A stretch of DNA of 64,000 nt from Fragilaria crotonensis. Lineage: Eukaryota > Bacillariophyta > Fragilariophyceae > Fragilariales > Fragilariaceae. Position numbers and translations under genes: made by a program. The stretch is taken from the NCBI GenBank assembly GCA_022925895.1, contig JAKSYS010000041.1, forward strand, positions 62,001 to 126,000, written 5' to 3'. Shown piece after piece: positions 10,178-21,322 of this stretch. Every line of letters begins with the position of its first letter. The stretch's first letter is position 1. The notes below the pieces were generated by a model that searched no databases, was not told the DNA's origin, and saw only the letters and a list, made by a program, of their open reading frames with translations.

Positions 10178-11505
10178 ATGCGGAAGTATGGGACAGCTTT
10201 TCTCACGTGTAGGTCCAGGTCCAGTAAAGGAAACGGGCGATGGGAGTATGAAATGAAGAGGCGCAGAGGTCGCTCGAGAAGCCGTAGCATTGGTCCAGTG
10301 CTTCTTGCCGTGGTCCTGGCTGTATGGTTTGGTGTGTTTCGGAGCCAGGTGTGGATAAGTTCGTCACCGTTGACCTCTTCCAGTATCAATGGTAATGGGG
10401 CGACTGACGCCTCATCCTTGTTGGACACCAGGTCATCATGGTACGGATGGCAACCTGAGATCCACCCCGAACCGGACTGTACATGGCGAAAGTGCTTCAA
10501 AGATAATCATGGCTGTCGTACTACGTGCCGAGACGAGCCAGAGGCAATAGGAGACGCACCGAAGGATATTCCTAACGACTGGGTTCCCGATGTTACTATG
10601 TTACGGCGCATGTTCCTCCACAGAAAGATGCCAACGGCAACCCATGGCCTCCTCCGCTGCCGCCAGTTGTGTGAACCGATTGGAGACTCTGGTGATCATG
10701 CAGCCCAGACAAGATACTTTTCGATGTAGTTCCCATTGTTGCCGAACCTCTGAATAGAACAGATGGTGGTCCAAAGATGTGCATGATCTACACCATTGCA
10801 TCAGCTCACTCTCTACGGGTCCGAGCCATTCGAGAAACTTGGGCAGGAGGGTGCGATGGCTTTTTGCGACTGACTGAATGATCCTAGGATTCCAGCCATT
10901 TCGATCCCCATGATGGAGACGAATTCTATGACAACATGTGGCAGAAGGTGCGATCGATTTGGAGGTATGCAGGCGACCATTATGTTAATAACTTTGATTT
11001 CTTCATTTTGGGAGGCGATGACATGTTTGTGTTGCCGCAAAATCTACGGTCTTGGCGACTGTTGGATCGCCTGATGAACATTTATTTGTTGGACGGCCTC
11101 TCAAGCTCAACCCGGAGGACCTCTACAACTCGGGTGGCGCTGGGTACGTCTTGTCGCGCGGAACACTAAGGCTGTTGGCTAAAGATGGCTTAAATGATAC
11201 GCGGTGTGCTCCGAGAATGTTACATCCATGGAAGATGTTATAATTGCCCGTTGTTTGCGGCTCGCCTTTGGCATTGGTTTGACGAACACCAGCGATGCTC
11301 AAGGTCGGCATCGATTTCATCCAGGTCCTCCCGGCTGGCATTATCACTGGACACCGAATCCCGTTGATTGGTATTATCATCAAGCCCTTGAATTGGGTGT
11401 CAAGTTTGGCGCTGACTGCTGCGCTCCGATAGTGTTTCTTTTCATCACCTGAAGAAGCCTGCAGTGATACGACATGTATTCAGTCTTTTGTATGATTCTA
11501 ACTGC
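10178..11505 (+). pseudogene. Decayed tandem copy of the GT31-like glycosyltransferase
   Basis: Reads along the whole length of the intact gene at 12231-13646. The N-terminal 150 residues are in frame from the ATG at 10178, with the basic tail, TM and SSWYGWQPEIHPEPDCTWRK. After MFLH the frame shifts (READ as RKMPTATHGLL instead of the DxxGNPWPPP stretch), and more shifts follow: near 10700, at 10875 and at about 11050, where four bases are missing in CGGTCTTGGCGAC compared with the paralogue. The catalytic-site segment FFILGGDDM survives, as does the GGAGYVLSRGTL stretch in another frame. The stop codon is lost too (TGC CAA where the intact copy has TGC TAA). Several independent indels of different size show real decay, not base-calling noise. 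Confidence 0.85.
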
Positions 11506-12230
11506 CAACGACAAAATAGTGATGCGGGAAATCAACGGGACATGTGGCAGATGGTAGGGGCGATTTGGAGGTTTGTACGACAGGGTTACATATGAGCCAT
11601 GGTGTCGCTCAAAAGCCCGCAGTCGTGTACGGCGCATGTTGTGAGTAGATCACGATCTTTTCTACAAATGAGTGTTGAAAGTCTTGGGAAACGAAACGCT
11701 AACGGTGTTTGCAAATTGTGGTTGTTCTCCCCATAAGTTTTCACTGTGTTTGCAGCTGTCATAAGGTTCATCCATATCGTTTGTATTGATTATCTACTGG
11801 AATCCACCAGTGATCGGAGTCATGCACAACCACACAAACGGTGTGTCGACCTTTCAGCGAAGTGTAATGGGCTCCGAAGTGGTAGATATTATATTTACAG
11901 CTATTAGTGTTGATGTGTTGATCCGCCTGATGCATAATTCGCTGAGTCCAATTGTACTGTACAGGACTCGTGTGAACTTCTTAAGTGCTCGACAGTGTTT
12001 CGATTCGTACAGTGCTCTTGCTCCCGTAGTCTAGTCCTCCTCCAAAACTAGCAACCGGCCGCCACACAGTTGTTCCAATACACTGTTTGCATGTACAGTA
12101 CTCTAATTGTCAAACAAGACTAAAAAAAGCGTCTGATTCTTGATCTGATCATTGCGCCGATTGGAAATGACCAAGACTGCCACTCAGCGTTCCAGCTCAT
12201 ATCCTTTGTCCTTCTTGTCGTCAGGTGACC
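11506..12230. other. Spacer between GT31 copies, with a third gene fragment
   Basis: 11536-11582 again resembles the segment coding for NMWQKVRSIWRF of the glycosyltransferase (ACATGTGGCAGATGGTAGGG, then TTTGGAGGTTTGT), so a small third fragment sits here. The rest has no gene. The stretch just before 12231 matches the flank of the pseudogene and is the likely promoter/leader of the intact gene; CCTTCTTGTCGTCAG|GTG at about 12210-12225 could also be an intron end. Confidence 0.55.
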
Positions 12231-13646
12231 ATGGGGAGAAATGATAACGCTTTTCTCGAGTCTACCTCCAGAACAAGCAGGGGAAACCGGAGATGGGATG
12301 ATGGCACACCTGGGCGTTCGAGCCAAAGCAGAAGCCGAAGCATTGGTTTAGCAGTTGCTGCACTGTTTGTGGCGACGTGGTTTCTCCTATTGTTTTTCAC
12401 CCACATGACAATTGATTCTTCCTCATTGGTCTCTTCCAATATCAACGAAAATGCTCGGAACACAAAAACCGATGCCCGGCATGCTGATGTGCAAGTTCCC
12501 GCAAAAACGAAAGTCTCAGTGCTATCGGTCAACACGTCATCATGGTACGGATGGCAACCTGAGATCCACCCCGAACCGGACTGTACATGGCGAAAATGCT
12601 TCAAAGATAATCACGGCTGTCGGACAACTTGCCGAGACGAGCCAGAGGCCATGGCAAATGCACCGGCGGACATTCCTCACTTCTGGGTTCCCGATGTCAC
12701 CATGCTGCGGCGCATGTTCCTAGCTAAAAAAGATGCCGATGGAAACCCATGGCCTCCTCCGCTGTCGAAAGAATTGTGTGAACCGATTGGAGTATTTGGA
12801 GGTCGCATCGATGAAAACAAGCAGCTCTTGGACGCGGTACCTATTGTTGCCGAGCCTCTTGAAACTACAGGTGGTGGTCCAAAGTTATTGTGCTTGATTT
12901 ACACCATGGCCTCAGCACACGCTGCTCAGGTCCGCGCCATTCGAGAAACGTGGGCGGGAGGGTGCGATGGCTTCTTGGCATTTTCGACCGAGAGTGATCC
13001 TAGGATTCCAGCCATTTCAATCCCTCACGACGGAATAGAATCCTACGATAACATGTGGCAGAAGGTGCGGTCGATATGGAGGTTTGTGGGAGAACATTAT
13101 GCGAATGACTTTGATTTCTTCATTTTGGGAGGCGATGATCTGTTTGTGATGCCGCAAAATCTGCGGTCTTACTTGGCGACTGTTGGATCGCCTGATGAAC
13201 TAATATTTGCCGGTCGACGGTTCAAGGGATATGGTTCAGACAACTACTTTAATTCAGGAGGTGCGGGATACACGTTATCTCGGGGGACTCTGAAGCTGTT
13301 CGTAAAAGATGGTTTGAATGATCCTCGATGTGCTCCGAAGACCACTACGTCTATGGAAGATGTCATGATTGCACAGTGTTTGCGGCGGGTCTTTGGCATT
13401 GGTTTGACCGACACACGCGATGCTCAAGGTCGGGAACGATTTCATCCATTTTCTCCCGGTACGCATTTTCACTGGACTCCTCCAAAACCTGGACAAGCCA
13501 GTGATTGGTATGAAGAGTACAACAAAGAATGGGGTCTCAAACTAGGCGCCGAATGTTGCGCCCCCGACAGTGTTTCGTTTCATTACCTAAAACGGCCTGC
13601 CATGGTTCGACATATGTTCACTCTCTTATATGATTCTAACTGCTAA
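12231..13646 (+). CDS. GT31/fringe-like (C1GALT-type) Golgi glycosyltransferase
   Basis: 471-aa single-exon type II membrane protein from the ATG at 12231 (an in-frame GTG lies two codons upstream). A basic cytosolic tail is followed by one TM (about residues 40-60, LAVAALFVATWFLLLFF) and a stem. A Cys-rich segment (PDCTWRKCFKDNHGCRTTC) comes before the catalytic domain. Fringe/core-1 galactosyltransferase hallmarks in order: AIRETWAGGCDGFLAFS, SYDNMWQKVRSIWRFV, FFILGGDDLFVMPQNL with the metal-binding GDD triplet, NSGGAGYTLSRGTL, EDVMIAQCLRRVFGI, and HFHWTPP. It should transfer a sugar from a UDP-sugar in the Golgi; the exact donor and acceptor cannot be read from sequence. A decayed tandem copy lies upstream. 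Confidence 0.85.
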   Translation: MGRNDNAFLESTSRTSRGNRRWDDGTPGRSSQSRSRSIGLAVAALFVATWFLLLFFTHMTIDSSSLVSSNINENARNTKTDARHADVQVPAKTKVSVLSVNTSSWYGWQPEIHPEPDCTWRKCFKDNHGCRTTCRDEPEAMANAPADIPHFWVPDVTMLRRMFLAKKDADGNPWPPPLSKELCEPIGVFGGRIDENKQLLDAVPIVAEPLETTGGGPKLLCLIYTMASAHAAQVRAIRETWAGGCDGFLAFSTESDPRIPAISIPHDGIESYDNMWQKVRSIWRFVGEHYANDFDFFILGGDDLFVMPQNLRSYLATVGSPDELIFAGRRFKGYGSDNYFNSGGAGYTLSRGTLKLFVKDGLNDPRCAPKTTTSMEDVMIAQCLRRVFGIGLTDTRDAQGRERFHPFSPGTHFHWTPPKPGQASDWYEEYNKEWGLKLGAECCAPDSVSFHYLKRPAMVRHMFTLLYDSNC

Positions 13647-15130
13647 TTTGACAAGCCCCAGGCATCACACTGTAGGTGTGTTTCGCCGTGGCGCTTGTCC
13701 AAATCAAAATGCTTGTGTTTTCATTTCTGATATAGGGGGGACTGCATGAAAAGCAGTCGTCGCCTTATGGTTTTGGATCTGATTCACACTTACATCGCCG
13801 CCACTGTCATCCTTCCCAGGACGAGGCTTCGTCGTCTCGGAGTCCTGAAGGTCCCAGCAAATGCGAAATGTCCTGCTCTCTTCGATCCGGATCGAAATCG
13901 TCATTTGCGGGATCTTCCAGTTGTCTATCGGCACTCACGGATTTGCGGTTGTGGTGAAGAATTCATTAGAAAACGGCATTTGTGTTTCGGTCATTTCACG
14001 AAAACGACACTTCTCCCGAAGCAAACACGCATATGTCGAGACTACGTTTCTACCCCTAGTTTCCCAAATCCTCGTATACCTATACTACTCCGTAGAGACG
14101 ACTCAAGCAAATTCTATGGAAGTAAACCAGTTCTATCTCCTACATGCATAAAAACATAAACATGCCGTATCAGGTATCAGTAAAACGTCGAACATGTTTC
14201 TACAATACTTGGAATTTGCTTCGATGAGACGCATCCACATGCTGTGTGGTCGTAGATTGTCTGCGCTGGTCATGCAAACTGTTCCGTTGGTTCCTAATGG
14301 ATATCGTCACGGAACATGATTCACGCCGAGACAACGAAGCTGTATAGACGTTTTCATTCTGCAGCTCACGTCGAGAGAACACAGCGGTCATTCAGAAGCA
14401 ACATGCGTCCGGGGCACGGAGCAGAGGTAGATAGGGAACTACATACTGAACATCGATCAGAATTCACTCATCCCAGTCATCGTCTGCAACAAAATTCTGT
14501 AGCAGTAGCGAATACTAATCGAATTGCTGGTCAATAGATCATTTACAATGCGATCGGAAAGCTTTGAATGCACGGACAACTATTGTCTAGATAAATCAGT
14601 GTCGGGGTCAGACGTTTTAAAGTGAAAACCAACAAGCCAGAGGATGATGACAAGCAATCCTTCTGATTTAATACCGCGTCGGCAAAAATAGGGATAAGTC
14701 AGAGTACTACCATTGTCATGTAGTATCAATTCCAAAAACGAACGTGCAACGAGAGTCAGAGTATCGAACACAAGAACAGTCGCATTTGAGTGAACGTGAC
14801 ATACTAGAGTAGACGATCTGAACCTGATTGCTTAACAAAAATGCATTGGTTTCCCTTTTGGCTGTTCACTTAATTTGTTCTGTAGTCAGACTGAGCAGTT
14901 GGAGATTTGGATTGACCTTGTGGATACAATGCCCGGATCGAACAAAGGTTTACAGTTGTTTAGTTTCGTATTGCATGCAAAAGTTGGTGAAGGTACAAGT
15001 ACCTGGTACGAGAACGGTTACAAACAACATGTGACACGTCACCTTTTCGTCATGAGTCCCGTTTCCCGAACGCCGTTTTCACTCCGTAGTGTACTGGTAC
15101 AACTATTGTAGTACTATCAAACATGGATCC
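13647..15130. other. Intergenic region, no supported gene
   Basis: ORF 13746-14159 (+, 137 aa, ATG) and overlapping minus ORF 13704-13934 compete for the same DNA; neither has a domain. The minus frame is hydrophilic and could be a 3' exon of an unrecognised gene. The remainder (14160-15130) has only short overlapping ORFs. Confidence 0.45.
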
Positions 15131-15416
15131 GATTAGAATGCAAGGAAATGACGTCAACATTTTCGTCACAGTAATGAAGCTGCGTGGGACCATCATGTAG
15201 AGCACCTGTGACACGCGTAGGCCAAAGAAAACACGGAATCTTCGTTTCTCATTTCTTTCATGGGTTTTCCAATACGCCTGCCCACCCTCTGTCACGCCAG
15301 CCAGTTAATTTTTGAAATTTGTTATGCGTGGAACAGCATACTTGATACGACACTCCATTGGTCTATGATAACCGAACAATTTGAATTGCTACTTGTGCAT
15401 ATGATACTTAGCCCTG

Positions 15417-15521
15417 TGCTGCCACTTGTACATGATGGCGGCATTAGTGGATTTTTTCTACCAGTAATGCTGCCACAAGTACAACACGGCAACATTAGTG
15501 GATTTTTTCTACCAGTTGGAT
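15417..15521. repeat. Tandem duplication of about 53 bp
   Basis: Two copies of a unit that includes GGCATTAGTGGATTTTTTCT or its variant and ACCAGT, directly abutting the left 73-bp array. Confidence 0.7.
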
Positions 15522-16221
15522 AATTACAAGTAACACTAGTACAGTACAATGGGGACTGTTTGGTGTACAAATTTTGATCTTCAAATAGCCTCAAATGGAC
15601 GAGTAACACTAGTACGGGACAAAGGGGACTATTTGGTGTACAAATTTGATCTTCAAATAGGCTCCAATAGACAAGTAACAGTATGACAGTACAAAGATGA
15701 CTATTTGGTGTACAAATTTTGATCTTCAAATAGGCACAAATGGACAAGTAACACTATGACAGTACAAAGGTGACTATTTGGTGTACAAATTTCAATCTTC
15801 AAATAGTCACGAATGGACAAGTAACACTATGACAGTACAAAGACGACTATTTGGTGTATGAATTTTGATCTTCAAATAGGCTCAAATGGACAAGTAACAG
15901 TATGACAGAACAAAGACGACTATTTGGTGTACGAATTTCAATCTTCAAATAGTCACGAATGGACAAGTAACAGTATGACAGTACGAAGAAGACTATTTGG
16001 TGTACAAATTTTGATCTTCAAATAGGCTCTCCAATGGACAAGTAACAGTATGACTATTTGGTGTACTTTGATCTTCAAATAGACTCCATACGACAAGTTA
16101 CACTAGTACGGTACAAAGAGGACTATTTGGTGTACAAATTTTGATCTTCAAATAGACTCCATAGGCCAATTGTTTGGAGACTTTATATATTTTAGTTTCA
16201 ACAATAAAAAGTGCAGCAATG

Positions 16222-16278
16222 CGTAGGTTAGTAGGCTACAACCTTGTTTTATGAAACAAGGTCCGGGGTACAATCCCC
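16222..16278 (+). ncRNA. tRNA-like segment (remnant or SINE-type head)
   Basis: GTAG-TTAG...-CTAC forms a D-arm with TAGGTTAGTAGG close to the pol III A box. It is followed by a 9-bp stem with TATG loop (ACCTTGTTT/AAACAAGGT) where the anticodon arm should be, and by GGGGTACAATCCCC resembling a T-arm and B box (GGGTACAATCC versus GGTTCGANTCC). No acceptor stem pairs around it and the anticodon arm is 5 nt too long, so it is not a functional tRNA. Confidence 0.3.
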
Positions 16279-16300
16279 AAAAAATATTTCTTGTGATAAT

Positions 16301-16535
16301 CAACTTGGAAACCATCATGTGGACGTCAAAACAGGTCACTGTTATCTGTGACTTGTGGCACAGTAACAGCAGTTCCAACCTTGGCGTCAGAAAAAACATT
16401 GATGAGGAGTACGGTTGTGGCAGAATGCACATGTTACAACGAGGAAACCATCATGAGGACATCAAAACAGGTCACTGTTATCTGTGACATTGGGCACAGT
16501 AACAGCAGTTCCAACCTTGGCGTCAGAAAAAACAT
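16301..16535. repeat. Direct duplication of about 98 bp in the foldback core
   Basis: 16301-16399 and 16438-16535 are near-identical: both contain CAAAACAGGTCACTGTTATC, then GGCACAGTAACAGCAGTTCC and TTGGCGTCAGAAAAAACAT. Confidence 0.85.
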
Positions 16536-17604
16536 GATACGGTTTTACAGAATGATACTGGCAACACTGGAAAATGAGGTTTTCAAGGTGTATATCAATC
16601 AGGGAAATGTCAACAAGGGGTTGCCGTGGCACTGAGGCCAAAGGAAATGTTACTAAGTACTGTTTGACATCCCGCACATTGCATTAGTAGTCATCTTTGT
16701 ACTGTCATACTGTTACTTGTCCATTCGTGCCTATTTGAAGATCAAAATTTGTACACCAAATAGTCGTCTTCATACTGTCATACTGTTACTTGTCCATTCG
16801 AGCCTATTTGAAGATCAAAATTTGTACACCAAATAGTCGTCTTGCACTGTCATTCAGTTACTTGTCCATTTGTGCCTATTTGAAGAAGATCAAAATTTGT
16901 ACACCAAATAGTTGTCTTTGTACTGTCATACTGTTACTTGTCCATTTGTGCCTATTTGAACATCGAAATTTGTACACCAAATAGTCGTCTTTGTACTGTC
17001 ATACTGTTACTTGTCCATTTGTGCCTATTTGAAGATCAAAATTTGTACACCAAATAGTCATCTTTGTACTGTCATACTGTTACTTGTCCATTCAAGCCTA
17101 TTTGAAGATCAAAATTTGTACACCAAATAGTCGTCTTCGTACTGTCATACTGTTACTAGTCCATTCAAGCCTATTTGAAGATCAAAATTTGTACACCAAA
17201 TAGTCATCTTCGTACTGTCATACTGTTACTAGTCCATTTGTGCCTATTTGAAGATTGAAATTCGTATACCAAATAGTCGTCTTTGTACTGTCATACTGTT
17301 ACTTGTCCATTCGAGCCTATTTGAAGATCAAAATTTGTACACCAAATAGTCGTCTTCATACTGTCATACTGTTACTTGTCCATTCGTGCCTATTTGAAGA
17401 TCAAAATTTGTACACCAAATAGTCGTCTTCATACTGTCATCCTGTTACTTGTCCATTTGAGCCTATTTGACGATCAAAATTCGTACACCAAATAGTCCTC
17501 ATCGTACCGTACTAGTGTTACTTTTTGCGCAACTACCGTAAGTACGTCCAACGTGTAATGCCGGAAATACAATGTTTACCATACATCTATGATGCAACAT
17601 CACT

Positions 17605-20600
17605 TCAACCACACCAAGCAGAAACTTTTGATTTCTTCACTTTGCCTACAGGGCATGATGACACCACTTCCCCGATGGGTGGTGGTTTCTCGGACGCAAG
17701 GTTTGCCTTTTCAACAGAAATAAGCTTGTCAAGAGCTTCCTCAACCGCTAGTCCTTGCTCTCGGCAGTTTTTTGATGCCGCAACAATACTCACTAGCTCC
17801 TTTACTCTTGGCATGAACATGTCGTATGGATTGTACAACAACGAATCCGGGAACTTGTCCTGGTGGTGAACACGTGATCCAAAGTCAATTCAATCACTAT
17901 CCACTTTGGATTCGATGAGCCAGGCATCATCATCGTCATCATCATCATGGTAATTGTCACCACTGCCACCATCATGACAGTCATCACACAATTCGTGCTG
18001 CAAATGAACTTCTTGGGACATGGAGATGGGAACATTTGTTGAACTGTGCTTAAGGGCAACCATCACCTCATCCCGTGAGTAGTTTATTACCCGGTTGATT
18101 ACGGAGTCTTTTTTGAAAAGTAATGCTAGGCAGTGTTCTGTTGCATTCCGAAATGTATCATTCGAATTCTGTCCAAATTGATACACACGACAAAATGATG
18201 AAACTGTGTGGTCATAAATCTTTTCTGAGAAGGTAGGTCCTTGGCACTCATTTCCTCAAAGTGAGTCCAACTCTCTTTTTATGTCGGCCTCAGTGGATGA
18301 GCAATCGTGGACATTCTTCATTGCAAAGTACAGATATGCTTTCCACCAACGTACTGAAATGTCATGGTGAGTGATCATGGTCTTGGCCGCATAGTACATC
18401 TTTACATGTACCAAATGCTGGCAAACCATGCCATTGCATTCAAAGTATTTGCAGTCACACAGGAGACAGCCACGATCCTCAAAAGAATGCAAAGTAACGG
18501 TGTAGACTCTATGAAAACGGGGTACCAATGAATGCACCTCCCGTTCAACAGACCTGACAACAAGCCACCTGTCCTTGCTTGTTCTCCAAGACGCATAGTT
18601 CTTGCACTCCCGAATAGCAAATTTCAACATGAATTCTGCTGGGAGAGTTATATCATTGACAGTCATGGAGGTACTCCAGGTTGCTCTTCCTAGCAACGCG
18701 GTAGCTAGATCACAACGATAGAGGTCGAACTTGTTACAATCCATATCCAGCTGAATTTTGGCTGATTTGTCGATTGCATGCTGTGGAAGTACACGGGAAG
18801 GACCAGATTTGATGGCGTGATTGGTCCCTTCATGACCAGAGTTTGTAGTGGTCTCAAAGTGCCTAATGCCCTTCTGCAAGTAGAAGCAATAACTTTGCTC
18901 ATGTGGGATGATACAACCACGGATGAAGTCCAACAGTTTCTCTCCACCATCATCGCCAAAAATGGCCTTAACAACATCTGACTTCAAGTAAATAATTAAT
19001 AGGGCCTTACTTCTGTAGTCACATTGATCATGTTAGGTACAATCAATGACATACATGTGGAGACCCAAATAATTTGACTTACACTTCATATTCTTCTTTG
19101 GAATCTACCCCGCGGCGCATCCAGCTATACAGCCAGTTTTGAATTACTCTCACCTGACTTCTTGCAGCATCTCTCTTGCCCTTCTGAAAGCCTAAACCTC
19201 TACATTCTTGTCTCCAGCCTTGATGAACAAGATGCCATCCACAGCGACTACGAACTGCATTGACAAAATACGTTGCAATGGCATAGTCGACCTGCGCCAT
19301 TTCTTGGGAGTCGCCATCTGTCATGACAAGCTTAACCAACCGCAATGTTTGAGTACCTAAGAGCAGAGGAAGGGCTTCTTGAAATAACCAACGGAACAAC
19401 CAAGATCTTTCATTTGGGGCAAAGCATCTGGCCACTACCATCACATTCCTTGACAGAAAGTGGAAGCAAGGGTCTGCTTTCATTGTTTGTCTCATGCGTC
19501 CCATCGATGCAAACGACTTCTGGAAAGGCTTGAAAGAGACGTCTACCATCTGGCAACACCCAGCAACATGCAATAAGAATGTCCTGGTCGTCCCTTGCTC
19601 CGACTGAGTGCCTACTTCTCTGGGCATATTCCTTGAAATCGGCAGTCTCTGTGACCTCCAGAGGTACAGACTTATGGGCTGGGGCGCTTTCCATTGTGGT
19701 CACCATGGAAAGGCTGGTTAGATTAACCCCATCATCAACAGGATTGCCTTCGGTTCGTGCCGCCTTGCGATTTTGACCACGAATTTCTTTCGTATTCCCG
19801 TTATGATATAGACAGACAAATGATGCGCCAATTTTTTGGAGATAATTCAGCATACTGTCTGACGGTGAAATATCAGAGGGTAGTGCAGCACCCTGAGGTG
19901 ACGAATCCATTAAATCTTGTGCCATTCGGGAAAAACCTTGAACATAAGCCATCTGTCCGCGTGTAAACAGCTCACCAGTACTGCTTCGGGTGAACAATGC
20001 AGCTTGTGAGGGCAGGATATTGGCAGCAGCCATTGCAGCTGCATTTTCCAGGGTAGGAGCGTCCAGAAAACGTTTGCGATTGGTTATCTCGTTACGATCC
20101 ATGGGTGGGTGACCCCTATGCTGGTTGTCTCCGACCCCACAGACTAGATGGAAGCTGTACTGGTCCAGTCGGATGACAATTTTTGCAGAACAAGTGCACC
20201 TTGTATCGCGTTGGGTGCAATTACGTCGTCGCAATGCCTTTCCTGAGTTATTGGAACCATGAGAGTTCTTTTTGTCACCAATATAGGTTGTCACACGATA
20301 AGCATCGGCTTGGGCACCATCCAAACGATGATGATACTTACGGCCGCTACTGCACAGCAAAACACGTTGGTCCTTGCAGACTTTAGCAATACTTCCATTG
20401 TATATCAGGGCACAGCTACCATGGGATCTGGCGGCTTGGCATAAATCAGTGATAAGTCTTTGGCCTCCAGAATCCTTGCCGAATCCTCCCACAGTAGGGT
20501 ACTACTAGAGCAATGGACTGAAGCGCACAATAAACTTCATGGGGCCTTTGTATAGGGAACTAGTAGTGTACTCGAACAGGTCGTGCTTCGTTTCCAATGA

Positions 20601-20750
20601 GGCACAGAAATCTTCGGAAGGTAAGCAAAGGTGTCCATTGAATGGGAGGGACCCAATCCACATCGCAGTCTTGAAAGCAGTTAAAAAAGCATCAACAGGC
20701 TTTGTAGGGGAAACTACTAACTTGTCTGGATCCTTAAGGCAGGACAACAA
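17605..20750 (-). pseudogene. MULE transposase A (FAR1/SWIM type), decayed
   Basis: Minus-strand pieces read N to C: 20505-20750; 19410-20492 (same frame, separated by two consecutive TAG stops); 19079-19627 (shifted frame); an intron of about 90 bp; 18256-18984; then 17890-18186 and 17605-17841, all in one frame with single TGA stops at 18256 and 17890. Seen: a Cys/His region ending HRGHPPMDRNE like a FAR1/WRKY-GCM1 DNA-binding domain; EVVCIDGTHETN and KLVMTDGDSQEM, giving the first two acidic residues of a MULE DDE core; then a SWIM zinc finger CDCKYFECNGMVCQHLVHV. The C-terminus is acidic (poly-Asp) then helical. With multiple stops and shifts it cannot encode a full transposase as written. 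Confidence 0.75.
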
Positions 20751-21322
20751 ATGGAGAGAGCATCATGTGAGCATGAAAGAGGATTTTGACAAAGCAACAG
20801 GGATTGAAGCAACAAAAACAAACAAACCATGGTGTGGACCATAAAAAGGTTAAAACTGTGGTAAATTGTGGCGGAAGTTTTGGGTAATCAATCTTATAAT
20901 CACATCAACACGCGAAGATTGTCATTACTGTTCAAACAAATGTCGGGCAGATTTATGTTCATTATCCATGACGAAGTTTTGACTAAGGTTGCTTGAAAAA
21001 TGGCTCCTGTTGAAGCGCTAAAATGAAGATTCCAAAAAGTCAGATTCTGCGACAAAAATGTTGACGTCATTTCCTTGCATTCTAATCGCTTCCTACCCAC
21101 ATACCTGATATTTACAAATTACAAGTACAAGTACTCGTACACGGTACATAGTCGTCGTGGAACGCAGAAAAAAGGAACATGTTGGAAAACGTCAATATAA
21201 TAACCATACAGTCGAAATGTGGGGGTGAAGCCGAACATTTCGGAACCACGAGTGCATCAATCTAAAATTGAAACAAGAACAGCACCGAGAATTTGGCGAT
21301 CATCACACTACCGAATTCTAAA
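20751..21322. other. Flank between MULE A and MULE B
   Basis: No gene. Holds the right copy of the 41-bp inverted pair (21050-21092), an ACAAGTACAAGTACTCGTAC cluster at about 21121-21140, and at 21314-21322 the left copy of the target duplication of MULE B. Confidence 0.55.

Larger units (their letters stand above)
15536..17525. mobile_element. Foldback-like palindromic element built from 73-bp tandem repeats
   Basis: The left arm (about 15536-16165) holds about nine copies of a roughly 73-bp unit; the right arm (about 16690-17525) holds about eleven copies of the same unit in reverse orientation. Unit landmarks are TACTGTTACTTGTCCATT, then CTATTTGAAGATCAAAATTT and GTACACCAAATAG. Each unit itself contains a CTATTTG...CAAATAG inverted repeat. 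The two outer ends match: AGTAACACTAGTAC on the left and its complement, GTACTAGTGTTACT, on the right. About 0.5 kb of unique core separates the arms. Tandem-repeat arms around a core are the architecture of foldback elements such as FB/Galileo. No transposase is seen inside, and I found no clear target duplication. Confidence 0.75.
15131..21092. repeat. 41-bp inverted pair bracketing the foldback array and MULE A
   Basis: 15131-15172 and 21050-21092 share GATTAGAATGCAAGGAAATG followed by ACGTCAACATTTT in opposite orientation with two mismatches. They bracket about 6 kb that includes the 73-bp arrays and the MULE A gene. They could be terminal sequences of one element, but the flanking bases give no matching target duplication, so this is a lead only. 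Confidence 0.55.

Noticed and set aside
12225-12230. GTG two codons upstream as start of the GT31 gene
   Set aside because: A normal ATG follows at 12231 and the pseudogene also begins at an ATG in the equivalent region.
15322-15747. 141-aa minus ORF across the left array
   Set aside because: It is a translation of the tandem repeats (repeated CTPNS and TGRKNPLM peptides) and has no independent support.
15540-17520. Regularly repeated units resembling a CRISPR array
   Set aside because: The whole 73-bp unit is conserved with no variable spacers, the arrays are inverted relative to each other, and the context is eukaryotic.
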